From Falsiruegeria mediterranea M17 (lineage in GTDB: Bacteria; Pseudomonadota; Alphaproteobacteria; Rhodobacterales; Rhodobacteraceae): a stretch of 64,000 bases of DNA. The notes below the pieces were generated by a model that saw only the letters and a program-made list of their open reading frames with translations, was not told where the DNA came from and did not search any database. The stretch lies in the NCBI RefSeq assembly GCF_900302455.1, contig NZ_ONZG01000002.1, positions 1-64,000 on the forward strand. The letters run 5' to 3'. The position numbers and the translations under genes are program-made. Positions 50,154 through 58,966 of this stretch are shown here, one piece after another (position 1 is the stretch's first letter; every line of letters begins with the position of its first letter).

Positions 50154-52537
50154 TGCGACTCTATCTTCATATCGGTCCCGAGGTAGCTGGCGCTCAAGCG
50201 CTGCAAGAGGTCCTGTCATCCAAGCGCGAGCAGCTGCGTTCAAAGGGCGTTTTGTACCCGCGCAGTCCTGGCAACAAAGGCCATACCCGGTTTTTCATGG
50301 CGATGACCGATCCGGATCATGTCGACCCACTGCGGTTCAATCGCGGGTTTGCCAGCCCCCAGAAACAGGCGCAACTGCGCGAAGACATGATGCATGGCTT
50401 GCAAGGCGAGATCGCGCAGGCTCGCCCGGACGTGGTGATCCTGTCAGCGCCGCAACTGGCGACATCCATTCACCGTCCGTCCGAGATGCAGCGCATCCAT
50501 GATATTCTGCGCCCCCTGTCCGATGACATCCGGCTGTTGACATATGTCGATGATCCGGCCCGATTGCTGTTGAACCACTACGCGGCGCAACTGGCCGAGG
50601 GCCGCGCCGCCCCATTGGATCTGGAGCTGAGACTGTTGGACAGCCCCGATTGGTGGTCGGCTTGTGTGACGGCAATGCCCCGGATCGACCCGATGGCAGG
50701 TGTGTTCGAAGAAACCCAAGGCCCGGCCTTTTGGCTGGACACCCTCTCCTTGCAAAAGCAATGGGAGGCTGTCTTCGGCGCTGGTGCCTTGAATGTTCGG
50801 CCATATGCTGACGATCTTTTTGCACCCGACACGATCACCGATGAAATTCGCGCTGCATTCGACATCTCGGAAACGATCGGCCGAGGACAGGCCCTGCCCG
50901 AAAACGCACCCATGTCGGCCGCATGGATGACCCGCGCGCAAAAATTCAATGCCATTCTGCTCAAGCTTTTGGCGCAGGGTGAGCGCCATGTCCCTCGTCA
51001 GTTGTGGCGCAGTCTTGTGTCAGAAATCGCCGTGCCCGGCTCGGCGCCCAACCCAGGTAGCCTGTCACAGGTTTCCAAGCGGTTCCAAAAGACCAACAGC
51101 ACCCTGGCGCTGCACCACCCAGAACTTGATGACGACACTTTTTTAGCCGCTCAGCCTTGTGATCCCTGGGTCGAAGCAGACCCGGAGCGTGGATTTCGAG
51201 CGTCGCAATATCTGTTGTCGTTTCTGTTTCGCATCGAAAAGGCGACAAAAGACAAGTTTGCTCAACGGCTCGAAGAGCTGGCGGACCGCGGCGCGGTTTC
51301 AACCGCTCCCACCCCACCGCCAGCCCCGGCCGACGCACCGCCTGTCGATGGCTTGACCGAAACCGCCAGGGCGCTGATGCCGCCGCAGGCCGTTCAAAAC
51401 TTCGAGAAGCTGAAAACCTCTTCGTTTGCCCCGCACAACCGATTGGGCGCGGTGGATGAAGAACAGCTTGCCGCCGCGTACACGCAGGTCCCCCCGCGCG
51501 ATCTGCCCAAGGGGCGCAGCGGCAATGTCATCGTGGGCTGTATGAAAAACGAAGCCCCCTACATCGTGGAATGGGTCGCTTATCACCGGTCGATGGGGGT
51601 CGACAATTTCCTGATCTACACAAATGACTGCTCGGACGGCACGTCCGAAATCCTGGACCGATTGCAGGACATGGGCGTTCTGCAGCACCGTAACAACGAT
51701 GACTGGAAGGGCAACTCGCCCCAGCAATACGCGCTCAACCAGGCCCTGAAAGAGCCGGTGATCAAAAACGCCGACTGGATCTTGCACATTGACGTGGATG
51801 AATTCGTGAACGTGCGCACCGGCAACGGCACTTTGCAGGATTTCTTTGATGCGGTGCCGGATGCCACCAATGTGGCGATGACCTGGCGGCTGTTTGGTCA
51901 CAACAACATAAACCATCTGGCCGATGAGTTCGTGATCGATCAGTTCGACACCTGCGCGCCGAAATTCTGCCCCAAGCCACATACGGTCTGGGGCTTCAAG
52001 ACGATGTTCAAGAACATCGGCGCCTATGAAAAAATCAGCTGCCACCGCCCCAACAAGCTGGTCGAAGACAAGCGCGGCGATGTCCGATGGGTCAACGGCT
52101 CGGGCCGCGACATGACCGGTGAGGCCGTGGACAATGGCTGGAGAAACTCCAAGAAATCAATTGGCTACGACCTGATCCAGCTCAACCACTATGCCCTGCG
52201 CAGTGCCGAAAGCTATCTGATCAAACGGCAAAGGGGGCGCGCCCTGCATGTGGATCGTTCCATCGGGTTGAATTATTGGATCCGCATGGATTGGTCGGAT
52301 TATCGTGATGTCACCATCAAACGGAACCTCCCCCGCCTGCGCAGCGAATATGACCGGCTGATGCAGGATGAAACCCTGCGCAGCTGGCACCTCAAGGGGT
52401 TGGAATGGCACCGCGCCAAAGCTGTCGAATTACACGGCATGCCGGAATTCGAAGAATTGTATCAACAGGCCCTGAGGGTCAAACTGACAGAAACCGAGCG
52501 CGTGGCCTATGCGCTTGCCTTGGACCTGGAGAGCTAA
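50153..52537 (+). CDS. Bidomain protein: degenerate sulfotransferase-like domain plus glycosyltransferase
   Basis: The 794-residue protein has two halves. Residues 1 to about 400 begin LYLHIGPEVAGAQALQEVL, which aligns by eye with the sulfotransferase loop LHIGxxKTGTTxLQ but has lost the PAPS-binding Lys and the Thr pair. This half is probably not catalytic. A Pro/Ala linker (TPPPAPADAPP, about 407-417) follows. Residues about 470-780 are a Glyco_tranf_2_4 domain with CMKNEAPYIVEWVAYHRSMG, DADW-like NADWILHIDVDEFVNV and LNHYALRSAESYLIKRQRG. The first half may dock the neighbouring sulfotransferase or its substrate. This is inference. Confidence 0.82.
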   Translation: MRLYLHIGPEVAGAQALQEVLSSKREQLRSKGVLYPRSPGNKGHTRFFMAMTDPDHVDPLRFNRGFASPQKQAQLREDMMHGLQGEIAQARPDVVILSAPQLATSIHRPSEMQRIHDILRPLSDDIRLLTYVDDPARLLLNHYAAQLAEGRAAPLDLELRLLDSPDWWSACVTAMPRIDPMAGVFEETQGPAFWLDTLSLQKQWEAVFGAGALNVRPYADDLFAPDTITDEIRAAFDISETIGRGQALPENAPMSAAWMTRAQKFNAILLKLLAQGERHVPRQLWRSLVSEIAVPGSAPNPGSLSQVSKRFQKTNSTLALHHPELDDDTFLAAQPCDPWVEADPERGFRASQYLLSFLFRIEKATKDKFAQRLEELADRGAVSTAPTPPPAPADAPPVDGLTETARALMPPQAVQNFEKLKTSSFAPHNRLGAVDEEQLAAAYTQVPPRDLPKGRSGNVIVGCMKNEAPYIVEWVAYHRSMGVDNFLIYTNDCSDGTSEILDRLQDMGVLQHRNNDDWKGNSPQQYALNQALKEPVIKNADWILHIDVDEFVNVRTGNGTLQDFFDAVPDATNVAMTWRLFGHNNINHLADEFVIDQFDTCAPKFCPKPHTVWGFKTMFKNIGAYEKISCHRPNKLVEDKRGDVRWVNGSGRDMTGEAVDNGWRNSKKSIGYDLIQLNHYALRSAESYLIKRQRGRALHVDRSIGLNYWIRMDWSDYRDVTIKRNLPRLRSEYDRLMQDETLRSWHLKGLEWHRAKAVELHGMPEFEELYQQALRVKLTETERVAYALALDLES

Positions 52538-52540
52538 GTG

Positions 52541-53272
52541 ATGGTCGAGACGCAAAACTCGCAACCCCAAGATCAAAACCCGTCAGACGACCAACCCAAA
52601 CGCAAACGGATGCATTGGTGCCGGGACATGAGGTTTCCCGGCGATATCATCTCGTTGCCCGCACAGGTGCGTCGGTCCCTGCGCAGGGGTCATTATGAAC
52701 ATGGCGAAGCAGAAGCCGCGCTCAAATTGATCCGCAAAGGAGATGTGGTGCTGGAACTGGGGGCTGGAATCGGTTTCATGTCGACCTTGATTTCGACCCA
52801 GACCCGCGCCCAAGCGGTACATTCCTTCGAGGCCAATCCCGGTTTGATCGACTATATCCGCGAGGTTCACAGGCTGAATCGCGCAAAGAAAGCCCATCTG
52901 CATCACGCCGTTCTGGGCGATAGGGACGGCATGGCCACATTCTATTGTCGCGAGGACATCCTGTCCTCCTCACTCGACCCCACGGATGGCGGCGCCGATA
53001 CCACACCGGCACAGGTTCCGATGCGCGATGCCAATGCCGTTTTCGCCGAGATCAAGCCAACGGTTCTGGTCTGCGACATCGAAGGCGCCGAAGTCGATCT
53101 GCTGCCGAAATTGAACCTCAGCGGGTTGCGCGCCTTGCTGATCGAGTTGCACCCACAATGGATTGGCAGCAAGGGTATCAAGGACATCTTTCAGTTGTTG
53201 CATGAACAGGGCTTGGTCTTCTTCCCCAAATTTTCGTCGGGAAAAGTGGCGGTGTTCCGCAGCAACTGGTAA
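52541..53272 (+). CDS. FkbM-family methyltransferase
   Basis: The 243-residue SAM-dependent methyltransferase has motif I VLELGAGIGFMSTLI (about residue 70), motif II VHSFEANPGLIDYI and the FkbM-specific VLVCDIEGAEVDLLP (about 175). FkbM enzymes O-methylate sugars and polyketides. In a glycan cluster, capping a sugar hydroxyl is likely. It starts three bases after the previous stop (GTG 52538 is an alternative). Confidence 0.88.
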   Translation: MVETQNSQPQDQNPSDDQPKRKRMHWCRDMRFPGDIISLPAQVRRSLRRGHYEHGEAEAALKLIRKGDVVLELGAGIGFMSTLISTQTRAQAVHSFEANPGLIDYIREVHRLNRAKKAHLHHAVLGDRDGMATFYCREDILSSSLDPTDGGADTTPAQVPMRDANAVFAEIKPTVLVCDIEGAEVDLLPKLNLSGLRALLIELHPQWIGSKGIKDIFQLLHEQGLVFFPKFSSGKVAVFRSNW

Positions 53273-53277
53273 CCCCG

Positions 53278-54357
53278 ATGCGTGTGCTTGCCGTCCTGAC
53301 CGTCCGAAACGAGGGGGCTTTCCTACTGGAATGGCTCGCCCACCATCGTGCGGTGGGGTTCACCGATTTCCTGGTGTTTTCAAACAACTGCCAGGATGGC
53401 ACCGACCGCATATTGGATCGTTTGCAAGAGCTCGGACATCTGACGCACTTACCCAACGATGGGCCTTATGACAAACGAGGTATCCAGTTCACCGCGCTCA
53501 AGGCGGCCGGAAAGCACAAACTTGTCAAAGAGGCCGATTGGATCCTGCCGTTGGATGTGGACGAGTTCGTCAACATCCACACCGGCCAGGGAAAGGTCAC
53601 CGACCTGATAGCCGCCCTGCCCGACGCCACAGCCATCACGCTGACCTGGCGCCTGTTCGGCAATGCCGAAACCATCCGGTACGAGGATACGCCCGTGACG
53701 CAGACCTTCACGCGGTGCGCGCCTGCGGTGATGTTCTGGCCCTGGCGGGCATCAATGTTCAAAACGCTCTACCGCAACGATGGCATCTATTCGAAACTGG
53801 GGGTCCACCGCCCGCGCAGCCCTGACCTGGACCGTCTGGATGCGGTCCGCTGGTTCGACGCCAACGGGCGCGAGTTGGACGAACAGTTCAAGCTCAAGCG
53901 CCTGTTTTCCAACTATGGGCGCGACAACTATCAGATGGCGCAACTCAATCACTATCCCTTGGGCGCGATGGAAAGCTATGTGCTCAAGGCCGATCGCGGC
54001 CGCGCCGTGCACTCTGAGCACATGCTTGATGTCGACTATTGGGTGGAACGGAACTTCAACACCGACACCGATGACACAATCCAGCGTTATGACGAAAAAA
54101 GCACCCAACTGCGGCACGAGCTGCACGCGGATCCGATGCTCGCAAAGCTGCACAAACGCGCAGTCGACTGGCGGCGAAACCGCTTTCAGAAGTTGATGGA
54201 GCAGGAACCCTACCGGGCGCTTTTGGCACGGTTGATGATGACTCCACCCTCTCGCCCGATCAGCGCTGCTACGGCGCGAACACTGACGGGTTTCGCCAAC
54301 CTGGGGCGTCTGCGGGCCAAATCCCAGCAAAGCGGAAACGACCCGAAACCGACCTGA
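53278..54357 (+). CDS. Family 2-like glycosyltransferase (third copy)
   Basis: The 359-residue protein has TVRNEGAFLLEWLAHHRAVG, EADWILPLDVDEFVNIHTG, and LNHYPLGAMESYVLKADRG. The same blocks in the same order occur in the other two glycosyltransferase domains of the cluster. It starts five bases after the methyltransferase stop. The C-terminal 40 residues are Pro/Arg-rich and variable. Sugar donor and acceptor are unknown. Confidence 0.87.
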   Translation: MRVLAVLTVRNEGAFLLEWLAHHRAVGFTDFLVFSNNCQDGTDRILDRLQELGHLTHLPNDGPYDKRGIQFTALKAAGKHKLVKEADWILPLDVDEFVNIHTGQGKVTDLIAALPDATAITLTWRLFGNAETIRYEDTPVTQTFTRCAPAVMFWPWRASMFKTLYRNDGIYSKLGVHRPRSPDLDRLDAVRWFDANGRELDEQFKLKRLFSNYGRDNYQMAQLNHYPLGAMESYVLKADRGRAVHSEHMLDVDYWVERNFNTDTDDTIQRYDEKSTQLRHELHADPMLAKLHKRAVDWRRNRFQKLMEQEPYRALLARLMMTPPSRPISAATARTLTGFANLGRLRAKSQQSGNDPKPT

Positions 54358-54443
54358 GTTTTTCCCATTTTGGCCTCATTCTCAGCCTAGAGCTATTGGA
54401 AACAACTGGCCCGTAAAGCGGCTGGAGTTTCGAGGATGAGTAA

Positions 54444-55406
54444 ATGCAGGACGCAAAAACCAGTATCGACACCTCTATTGCAGGCTACCGACGCGCCGTA
54501 TGGAAGCGCAAGCTGCTAGAGCAGGCCGATGCCGAAGGCATGTCGCAGGAATTGGGCGAAGACCACTTCGCGACTTTCATCGACCGCGACGCCACTCTTG
54601 TCGTCACGTTTGAGACGATGCAGGGCATTCGCGCCATGTCGGAAACCCAACAGCCGTTTGGATTCGACTTGGTGAAGACGCAAAACTGGTCGCATCTGTG
54701 CATCGTTTCGGATGGCGACACCTGGTTTCGCGATCCCAAGGTCTATGGCTTTTTCGACCGCCTGATCGACGACGGCTTTTTCGAAGATTTCGACCGCGTG
54801 GTATTCTACGGCGCGGGCCCGTGCGGCTATGCGGCCGCTGCCTTTTCAGTTGCCGCTCCGGGCGCGACCGTGGTTGCTGTTCAGCCCCAGGCGACGCTGG
54901 ATCCCAACATGACCGAATGGGACGATCGCTTTGTCGAGATGCGCCGCACCTCATTCACTGATCGCTACGGCTATGCGCCCGACATGCTGGATGCCGCCGA
55001 TCATGCCTTCATTCTGTATGACCCTCAGCAGACGTTGGATGCGATGCATGCAACTCTGTTTGAACGCCCGAACGTCACCCGCCTGCGCATGCGCAACATG
55101 GGGGGTGAGCTGCAGTCGCGCCTGCTTGACATGAACCTGCTCTATCGTCTGCTCGCGATGGCAGGGACCGGCAAGCTGAGCGCGCGCAGTTTTTTCCGTC
55201 TCTACCGCGCCCGCCGGTCCTATCCGCGGTACCTGCGCGGCCTCGTGGGGCAGTTGGATTCGGCCGAGCGGTTCTATCTCAATACGCTGTTGTGCCGGAA
55301 CGTGACCGCGCGCATGCCAGCGCGCCGGTTCCGGGCGCGGCTGGAAGAGCTGGAACAGATGGCCCAACAAGGCACTTTTGCCCCGCCGCCCCCAGCCGCA
55401 GGCTGA
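54444..55406 (+). CDS. Unknown protein at the end of the glycan cluster
   Basis: The 320-residue protein has no signal peptide or membrane segment. A Rossmann or alpha/beta-hydrolase-like core is suggested by CIVSDGDTWFRDP, VVFYGAGPCGYAAAAFSVA and ATVVAVQPQATLDP. The GAGPCGYAA turn sits where hydrolases have a nucleophile elbow (GxSxGG), with Pro-Cys in place of Ser. A basic helical C-terminus (FFRLYRARRSYPRYLRGL) and a Pro-rich tail follow. It lies 86 bases after the glycosyltransferase, before a terminator, and probably belongs to the cluster. Function unknown. Confidence 0.75.
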   Translation: MQDAKTSIDTSIAGYRRAVWKRKLLEQADAEGMSQELGEDHFATFIDRDATLVVTFETMQGIRAMSETQQPFGFDLVKTQNWSHLCIVSDGDTWFRDPKVYGFFDRLIDDGFFEDFDRVVFYGAGPCGYAAAAFSVAAPGATVVAVQPQATLDPNMTEWDDRFVEMRRTSFTDRYGYAPDMLDAADHAFILYDPQQTLDAMHATLFERPNVTRLRMRNMGGELQSRLLDMNLLYRLLAMAGTGKLSARSFFRLYRARRSYPRYLRGLVGQLDSAERFYLNTLLCRNVTARMPARRFRARLEELEQMAQQGTFAPPPPAAG

Positions 55407-55422
55407 GCCCACCGAAATCCAA

Positions 55423-55458
55423 GGAAAACCCCCGGGCCATCAGGCTTGGGGGTTTTCC
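55423..55458 (+). terminator. Terminator of the glycan cluster
   Basis: Stem GGAAAACCCCC / GGGGGTTTTCC (11 bp) with a 14-base loop lies 16 bases after the stop. The A/T end of the stem supplies the U-tract. Confidence 0.8.
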
Positions 55459-55487
55459 GTTCGGACCCGCTGTGCTAGCCGGGGCAC

Positions 55488-56525
55488 ATGACCCAGAGCC
55501 TCACGATCCGCCGCCCCGACGACTGGCATCTGCATCTGCGCGATGGCGCAATGCTGCAGGCCGTCCTGCCCGAAACCGCCCGCCATTTTGCCCGCGCCAT
55601 CATCATGCCGAACCTGGTGCCGCCCGTGGTCAAAGGGGCCGATGCTGCCGCCTATCGCGATCGCATTCTGGCAGCCATGCCCGAGGGCATGACCTTCGAG
55701 CCGCTGATGACGCTTTATCTGACCGAAGACACCGACCCCGAGGACGTGGCCGCTGCCCACGCCAGTGGTCTGGTCAAGGCGGTCAAGCTTTACCCGGCAG
55801 GGGCCACAACCAATTCGTCCTCGGGCGTGAAAGACTTCGACAAAGTTCGCCCGGTGCTGGAAAAGATGGCCGAGATCGGTCTGCCGCTCTGCTGCCACGG
55901 CGAGGTCACGGACCACGACATCGACATCTTCGACCGTGAAGCGGTGTTCATCGACCGTGTGCTGGATCCGGTGCGCAAATCCACCCCCGGCCTGCGCGTC
56001 GTGATGGAGCACATCACCACCGCCGACGGTGTCGACTATGTCAAAGCCAACGAGGCCGATCTGGGCGCCACCATCACCACGCACCACCTGATCATCAACC
56101 GCAACCACATCCTGGTTGGCGGGATCAAGCCGCATTACTACTGCCTGCCCGTCGCCAAACGCGAAGAGCACCGCCTGGCGCTGGTCAACGCCGCCACATC
56201 CGGCGACGCACGCTTCTTCCTCGGCACCGACTCGGCGCCCCACACAGACGCCAACAAGGAAATGGCCTGCGGCTGCGCGGGTTGCTTCACGGCGACCAAC
56301 ACCATGTCCCTGCTGGCCGAGGTGTTCGAAAAAGCCGAAGCGCTCGACAAGCTCGAAGCCTTCACCTCGCGCAACGGCCCCGGATTCTACCGCCTGCCGG
56401 TAAACGAGGATACGATCACGATCACCAAAGGCGATGTCGTAACGTACCCTGACAAGATCGAAAGCGGCGATGGTCCCGTCACCGTCTTTGATGCCGGTTT
56501 CCCACTGCATTGGCACGTCTCCTGA
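55488..56525 (+). CDS. pyrC: Dihydroorotase
   Basis: The 345-residue class II dihydroorotase cyclises carbamoyl-aspartate in pyrimidine synthesis. Zinc ligands are visible in [10 protein letters not shown] near residue 15, the carboxylated Lys in [18 protein letters not shown], His in CCHGEV and MEHITT, and the catalytic Asp in LGTDSAPH. Length and motifs match PyrC of proteobacteria. pyrE follows 73 bases downstream, so the two are likely one operon. Confidence 0.97.
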   Translation: MTQSLTIRRPDDWHLHLRDGAMLQAVLPETARHFARAIIMPNLVPPVVKGADAAAYRDRILAAMPEGMTFEPLMTLYLTEDTDPEDVAAAHASGLVKAVKLYPAGATTNSSSGVKDFDKVRPVLEKMAEIGLPLCCHGEVTDHDIDIFDREAVFIDRVLDPVRKSTPGLRVVMEHITTADGVDYVKANEADLGATITTHHLIINRNHILVGGIKPHYYCLPVAKREEHRLALVNAATSGDARFFLGTDSAPHTDANKEMACGCAGCFTATNTMSLLAEVFEKAEALDKLEAFTSRNGPGFYRLPVNEDTITITKGDVVTYPDKIESGDGPVTVFDAGFPLHWHVS

Positions 56526-56598
56526 CGTCACCCTTCGAACTCCACTTTCGCCAGAGGCCCCTGCTCGCGCCTCTGGCATCTGCCCCAAGGATGTCACG

Positions 56599-57276
56599 AT
56601 GATCCCAACCTCTTACCCCCCCTCCGAAGAGATCGCCCGCCTGACCGCCCGCATGCTGCTGGAAATCAAGGCCGTGCACTTCAACTCGCGCGAGCCCTTC
56701 ACGCTGGCCTCGGGCTTGCCCAGCCCGACCTATATCGACTGCCGCAAGCTGATCTCTTACCCGCGCATCCGCTCGACGCTGATGGACTTCCTGACCGTCA
56801 CCGTCATGCGCAATGCCGGATTTGAGGCGTTTGACAACATCGCCGGCGGCGAAACTGCTGGCATCCCCTTTGCCGCCTTTGTGGCTGAGCGGATGGCCCT
56901 GCCGATGACCTATGTGCGTAAAAAGCCCAAAGGTTACGGTCGCAACGCCCGCATCGAAGGCGCGATGAGCGAAGGCGAACGTGTTCTGCTGGTCGAGGAT
57001 CTGACCACTGACGGCGGCTCGAAACTGTCGTTTGTTGATGCCATCCGCGACACGGGTGCCACCTGCGGGCACACGGCGGTGATCTTCTACTACGGCATCT
57101 TCCCCGAGACCGAAAAGACCCTTGGCGATCACGGCGTGCAGTTGCATTCGCTGTGTACCTGGTGGGATGTCCTGGCCGAGGCCAAGTCGCAAAACGCCTT
57201 TGACGTGGAAACGCTGACAGAGGTCGAATCCTTCCTGAACGACCCCCGCGCCTGGCAGGAAGCCAACAAATCCTGA
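56599..57276 (+). CDS. pyrE: Orotate phosphoribosyltransferase
   Basis: The 225-residue enzyme joins orotate to PRPP to give orotidine-5'-phosphate. The PRPP-binding motif [17 protein letters not shown] (about residue 132) and the flexible-loop segment [15 protein letters not shown] are intact. The start at 56599 has AAGGA upstream. The longer frame runs back into pyrC antisense-like sequence and is not conserved. A hairpin follows about 80 bases downstream. Confidence 0.96.
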   Translation: MIPTSYPPSEEIARLTARMLLEIKAVHFNSREPFTLASGLPSPTYIDCRKLISYPRIRSTLMDFLTVTVMRNAGFEAFDNIAGGETAGIPFAAFVAERMALPMTYVRKKPKGYGRNARIEGAMSEGERVLLVEDLTTDGGSKLSFVDAIRDTGATCGHTAVIFYYGIFPETEKTLGDHGVQLHSLCTWWDVLAEAKSQNAFDVETLTEVESFLNDPRAWQEANKS

Positions 57277-57353
57277 CCTGAGGTCAGATTTGGCATTGGC
57301 GGGTTTCCGCAGCGCGGTTTCCTGCCCCTCACCACAAAATGTTGGATTTTTGC

Positions 57354-57384
57354 CCTGATCCCCGTCAATATGATGGGGGTCAGG
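57354..57384 (+). terminator. Hairpin between pyrE and dnaB
   Basis: CCTGATCCCC and GGGGGTCAGG pair over 10 bp with one G-T pair. The loop is 11 bases. The tail (ATATTCACATCTT) is AT-rich but not a T-run. It may end the pyrCE transcript or act in the dnaB leader. Confidence 0.45.
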
Positions 57385-57395
57385 ATATTCACATC

Positions 57396-57404
57396 TTATC
57401 CACA
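57396..57404 (+). promoter_or_regulatory. Perfect DnaA box upstream of dnaB
   Basis: TTATCCACA, an exact consensus DnaA box, lies 72 bases before the dnaB ATG. It offers a direct route for DnaA to control production of the replicative helicase. Confidence 0.6.
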
Positions 57405-57475
57405 CAAACATACAATTTGCTAGGAATCCCGTGCCTCGGCTATGACCTTGTGCTCAAGGGGATGCACACACCAAA

Positions 57476-58966
57476 ATGAACGAGATCAGCAACATCGAGC
57501 AGGTACCGGCGCAGGTCCAGAATGCCGATACGATGCCACATTCGGTCGAAGCAGAACAGCAACTGCTGGGCGCGATTCTGACCAACAATGACGTCTACGA
57601 CCGGGTGGCATCGGTCATCGGACCGCAGCATTTCTACGACCCCGTGCACGCGCGCATCTATGAGATCGCCGCCGCACGGATCGCCAAGAACGCACTGGCC
57701 TCGCCGGTCACCCTCAAGGCCTTCATGGAAGACGACGAGGGGCTCAAGGAACTGGGCGGTCCCGCCTATCTGGTCAATCTGGCTGCCGCCTCGATCTCGG
57801 CCTTTGCCGTGCGCGATTATGCGCAGATGATCTATGATCTGGCGATCCGGCGCGAGCTGATTGGATTGGGTCGCGATATCTCGGACAAGGCCGCCAAGGT
57901 CGATGTCGCCTCGGAACCGCGTGAACAGATCGTCGAGGCCGAACAGAAGCTCTACAAGCTGTCCGAGCAGGGCCAGACCGAAAGCGGGTTCGTGTCGTTC
58001 CTCAAGGCCGTGACCGAAGCGGTCAACACCGCCAACGCCGCCTATCAGCGCGACGGCGGTTTGGCCGGTGTCTCGACCGGGCTGATCGACCTGGACAAGA
58101 AACTCGGTGGCCTGCACCCGTCTGACCTGTTGATTCTGGCCGGTCGTCCCTCGATGGGAAAAACTTCGCTTGCAACCAACATCGCCTTCAACGTCGCCAA
58201 AGCGTACAAGAAGGGCATTCGCCCCGACGGCACCGAGGGCACCGTTCAGGGCGGCGTTGTGGGCTTCTACTCGCTGGAAATGAGCTCGGAACAGCTTGCC
58301 GCGCGTATCCTATCCGAGGCGGCCGAAGTGCCATCCGAGCAGATCCGCCGTGGTGACATGACCGAGATCGAGTTCCGCCGCTTTGTCGACGCCGCCAAAT
58401 CGCTTGAGGCCTGCCCGCTCTTCATCGACGACACGCCAGCCTTGCCGATCAGCCAGCTGGCCGCCCGCGCCCGGCGCCTGAAGCGGACCCACGGGCTGGA
58501 TCTGTTGATCATCGACTATTTGCAGCTCTGCCGCGGTACGGCGGACAACAGGGTGCAGGAAATTGGCGAGATCTCGATGGGCATGAAGGCCATCGCGAAG
58601 GAGCTCAACATCCCTGTCATCGCCTTGTCCCAGCTTAGCCGGACAGTGGAAAGCCGCGACGACAAACGCCCGCAGCTGTCGGACCTTCGTGAATCCGGCT
58701 CGATCGAGCAGGATGCCGATGTGGTGATGTTCGTGTTCCGCGAAGAATACTATGTGGAACGGGAAAAGCCGTCGGATGACCGGCTCGAGGAAATGGCTGC
58801 CTGGCAGGAACGTATGGAACGCCTGCACGCCCGGGCCGAGGTGATCATCGGCAAGCAGCGGCACGGTCCCATCGGCTCGGTGGACCTGTCGTTTGAAGGT
58901 CAGTTCACCCGCTTTGGCAACCTCGCCAAACCTTGGCAACAGGACGGCGAAGAAGGCGGCTATTGA
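57476..58966 (+). CDS. dnaB: Replicative DNA helicase DnaB
   Basis: The 496-residue hexameric helicase unwinds DNA at the replication fork. The N-terminal primase-interacting domain includes PHSVEAEQQLLGAIL. The C-terminal RecA-like domain has Walker A LAGRPSMGKTSLATNIA (about residue 222) and Walker B LDLLIIDYLQL. VIALSQLSRTVESRDDKRP and SGSIEQDADVVMFVFR complete the DnaB family signature. There is no intein. The stop overlaps the start of the next gene by four bases. Confidence 0.98.
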   Translation: MNEISNIEQVPAQVQNADTMPHSVEAEQQLLGAILTNNDVYDRVASVIGPQHFYDPVHARIYEIAAARIAKNALASPVTLKAFMEDDEGLKELGGPAYLVNLAAASISAFAVRDYAQMIYDLAIRRELIGLGRDISDKAAKVDVASEPREQIVEAEQKLYKLSEQGQTESGFVSFLKAVTEAVNTANAAYQRDGGLAGVSTGLIDLDKKLGGLHPSDLLILAGRPSMGKTSLATNIAFNVAKAYKKGIRPDGTEGTVQGGVVGFYSLEMSSEQLAARILSEAAEVPSEQIRRGDMTEIEFRRFVDAAKSLEACPLFIDDTPALPISQLAARARRLKRTHGLDLLIIDYLQLCRGTADNRVQEIGEISMGMKAIAKELNIPVIALSQLSRTVESRDDKRPQLSDLRESGSIEQDADVVMFVFREEYYVEREKPSDDRLEEMAAWQERMERLHARAEVIIGKQRHGPIGSVDLSFEGQFTRFGNLAKPWQQDGEEGGY

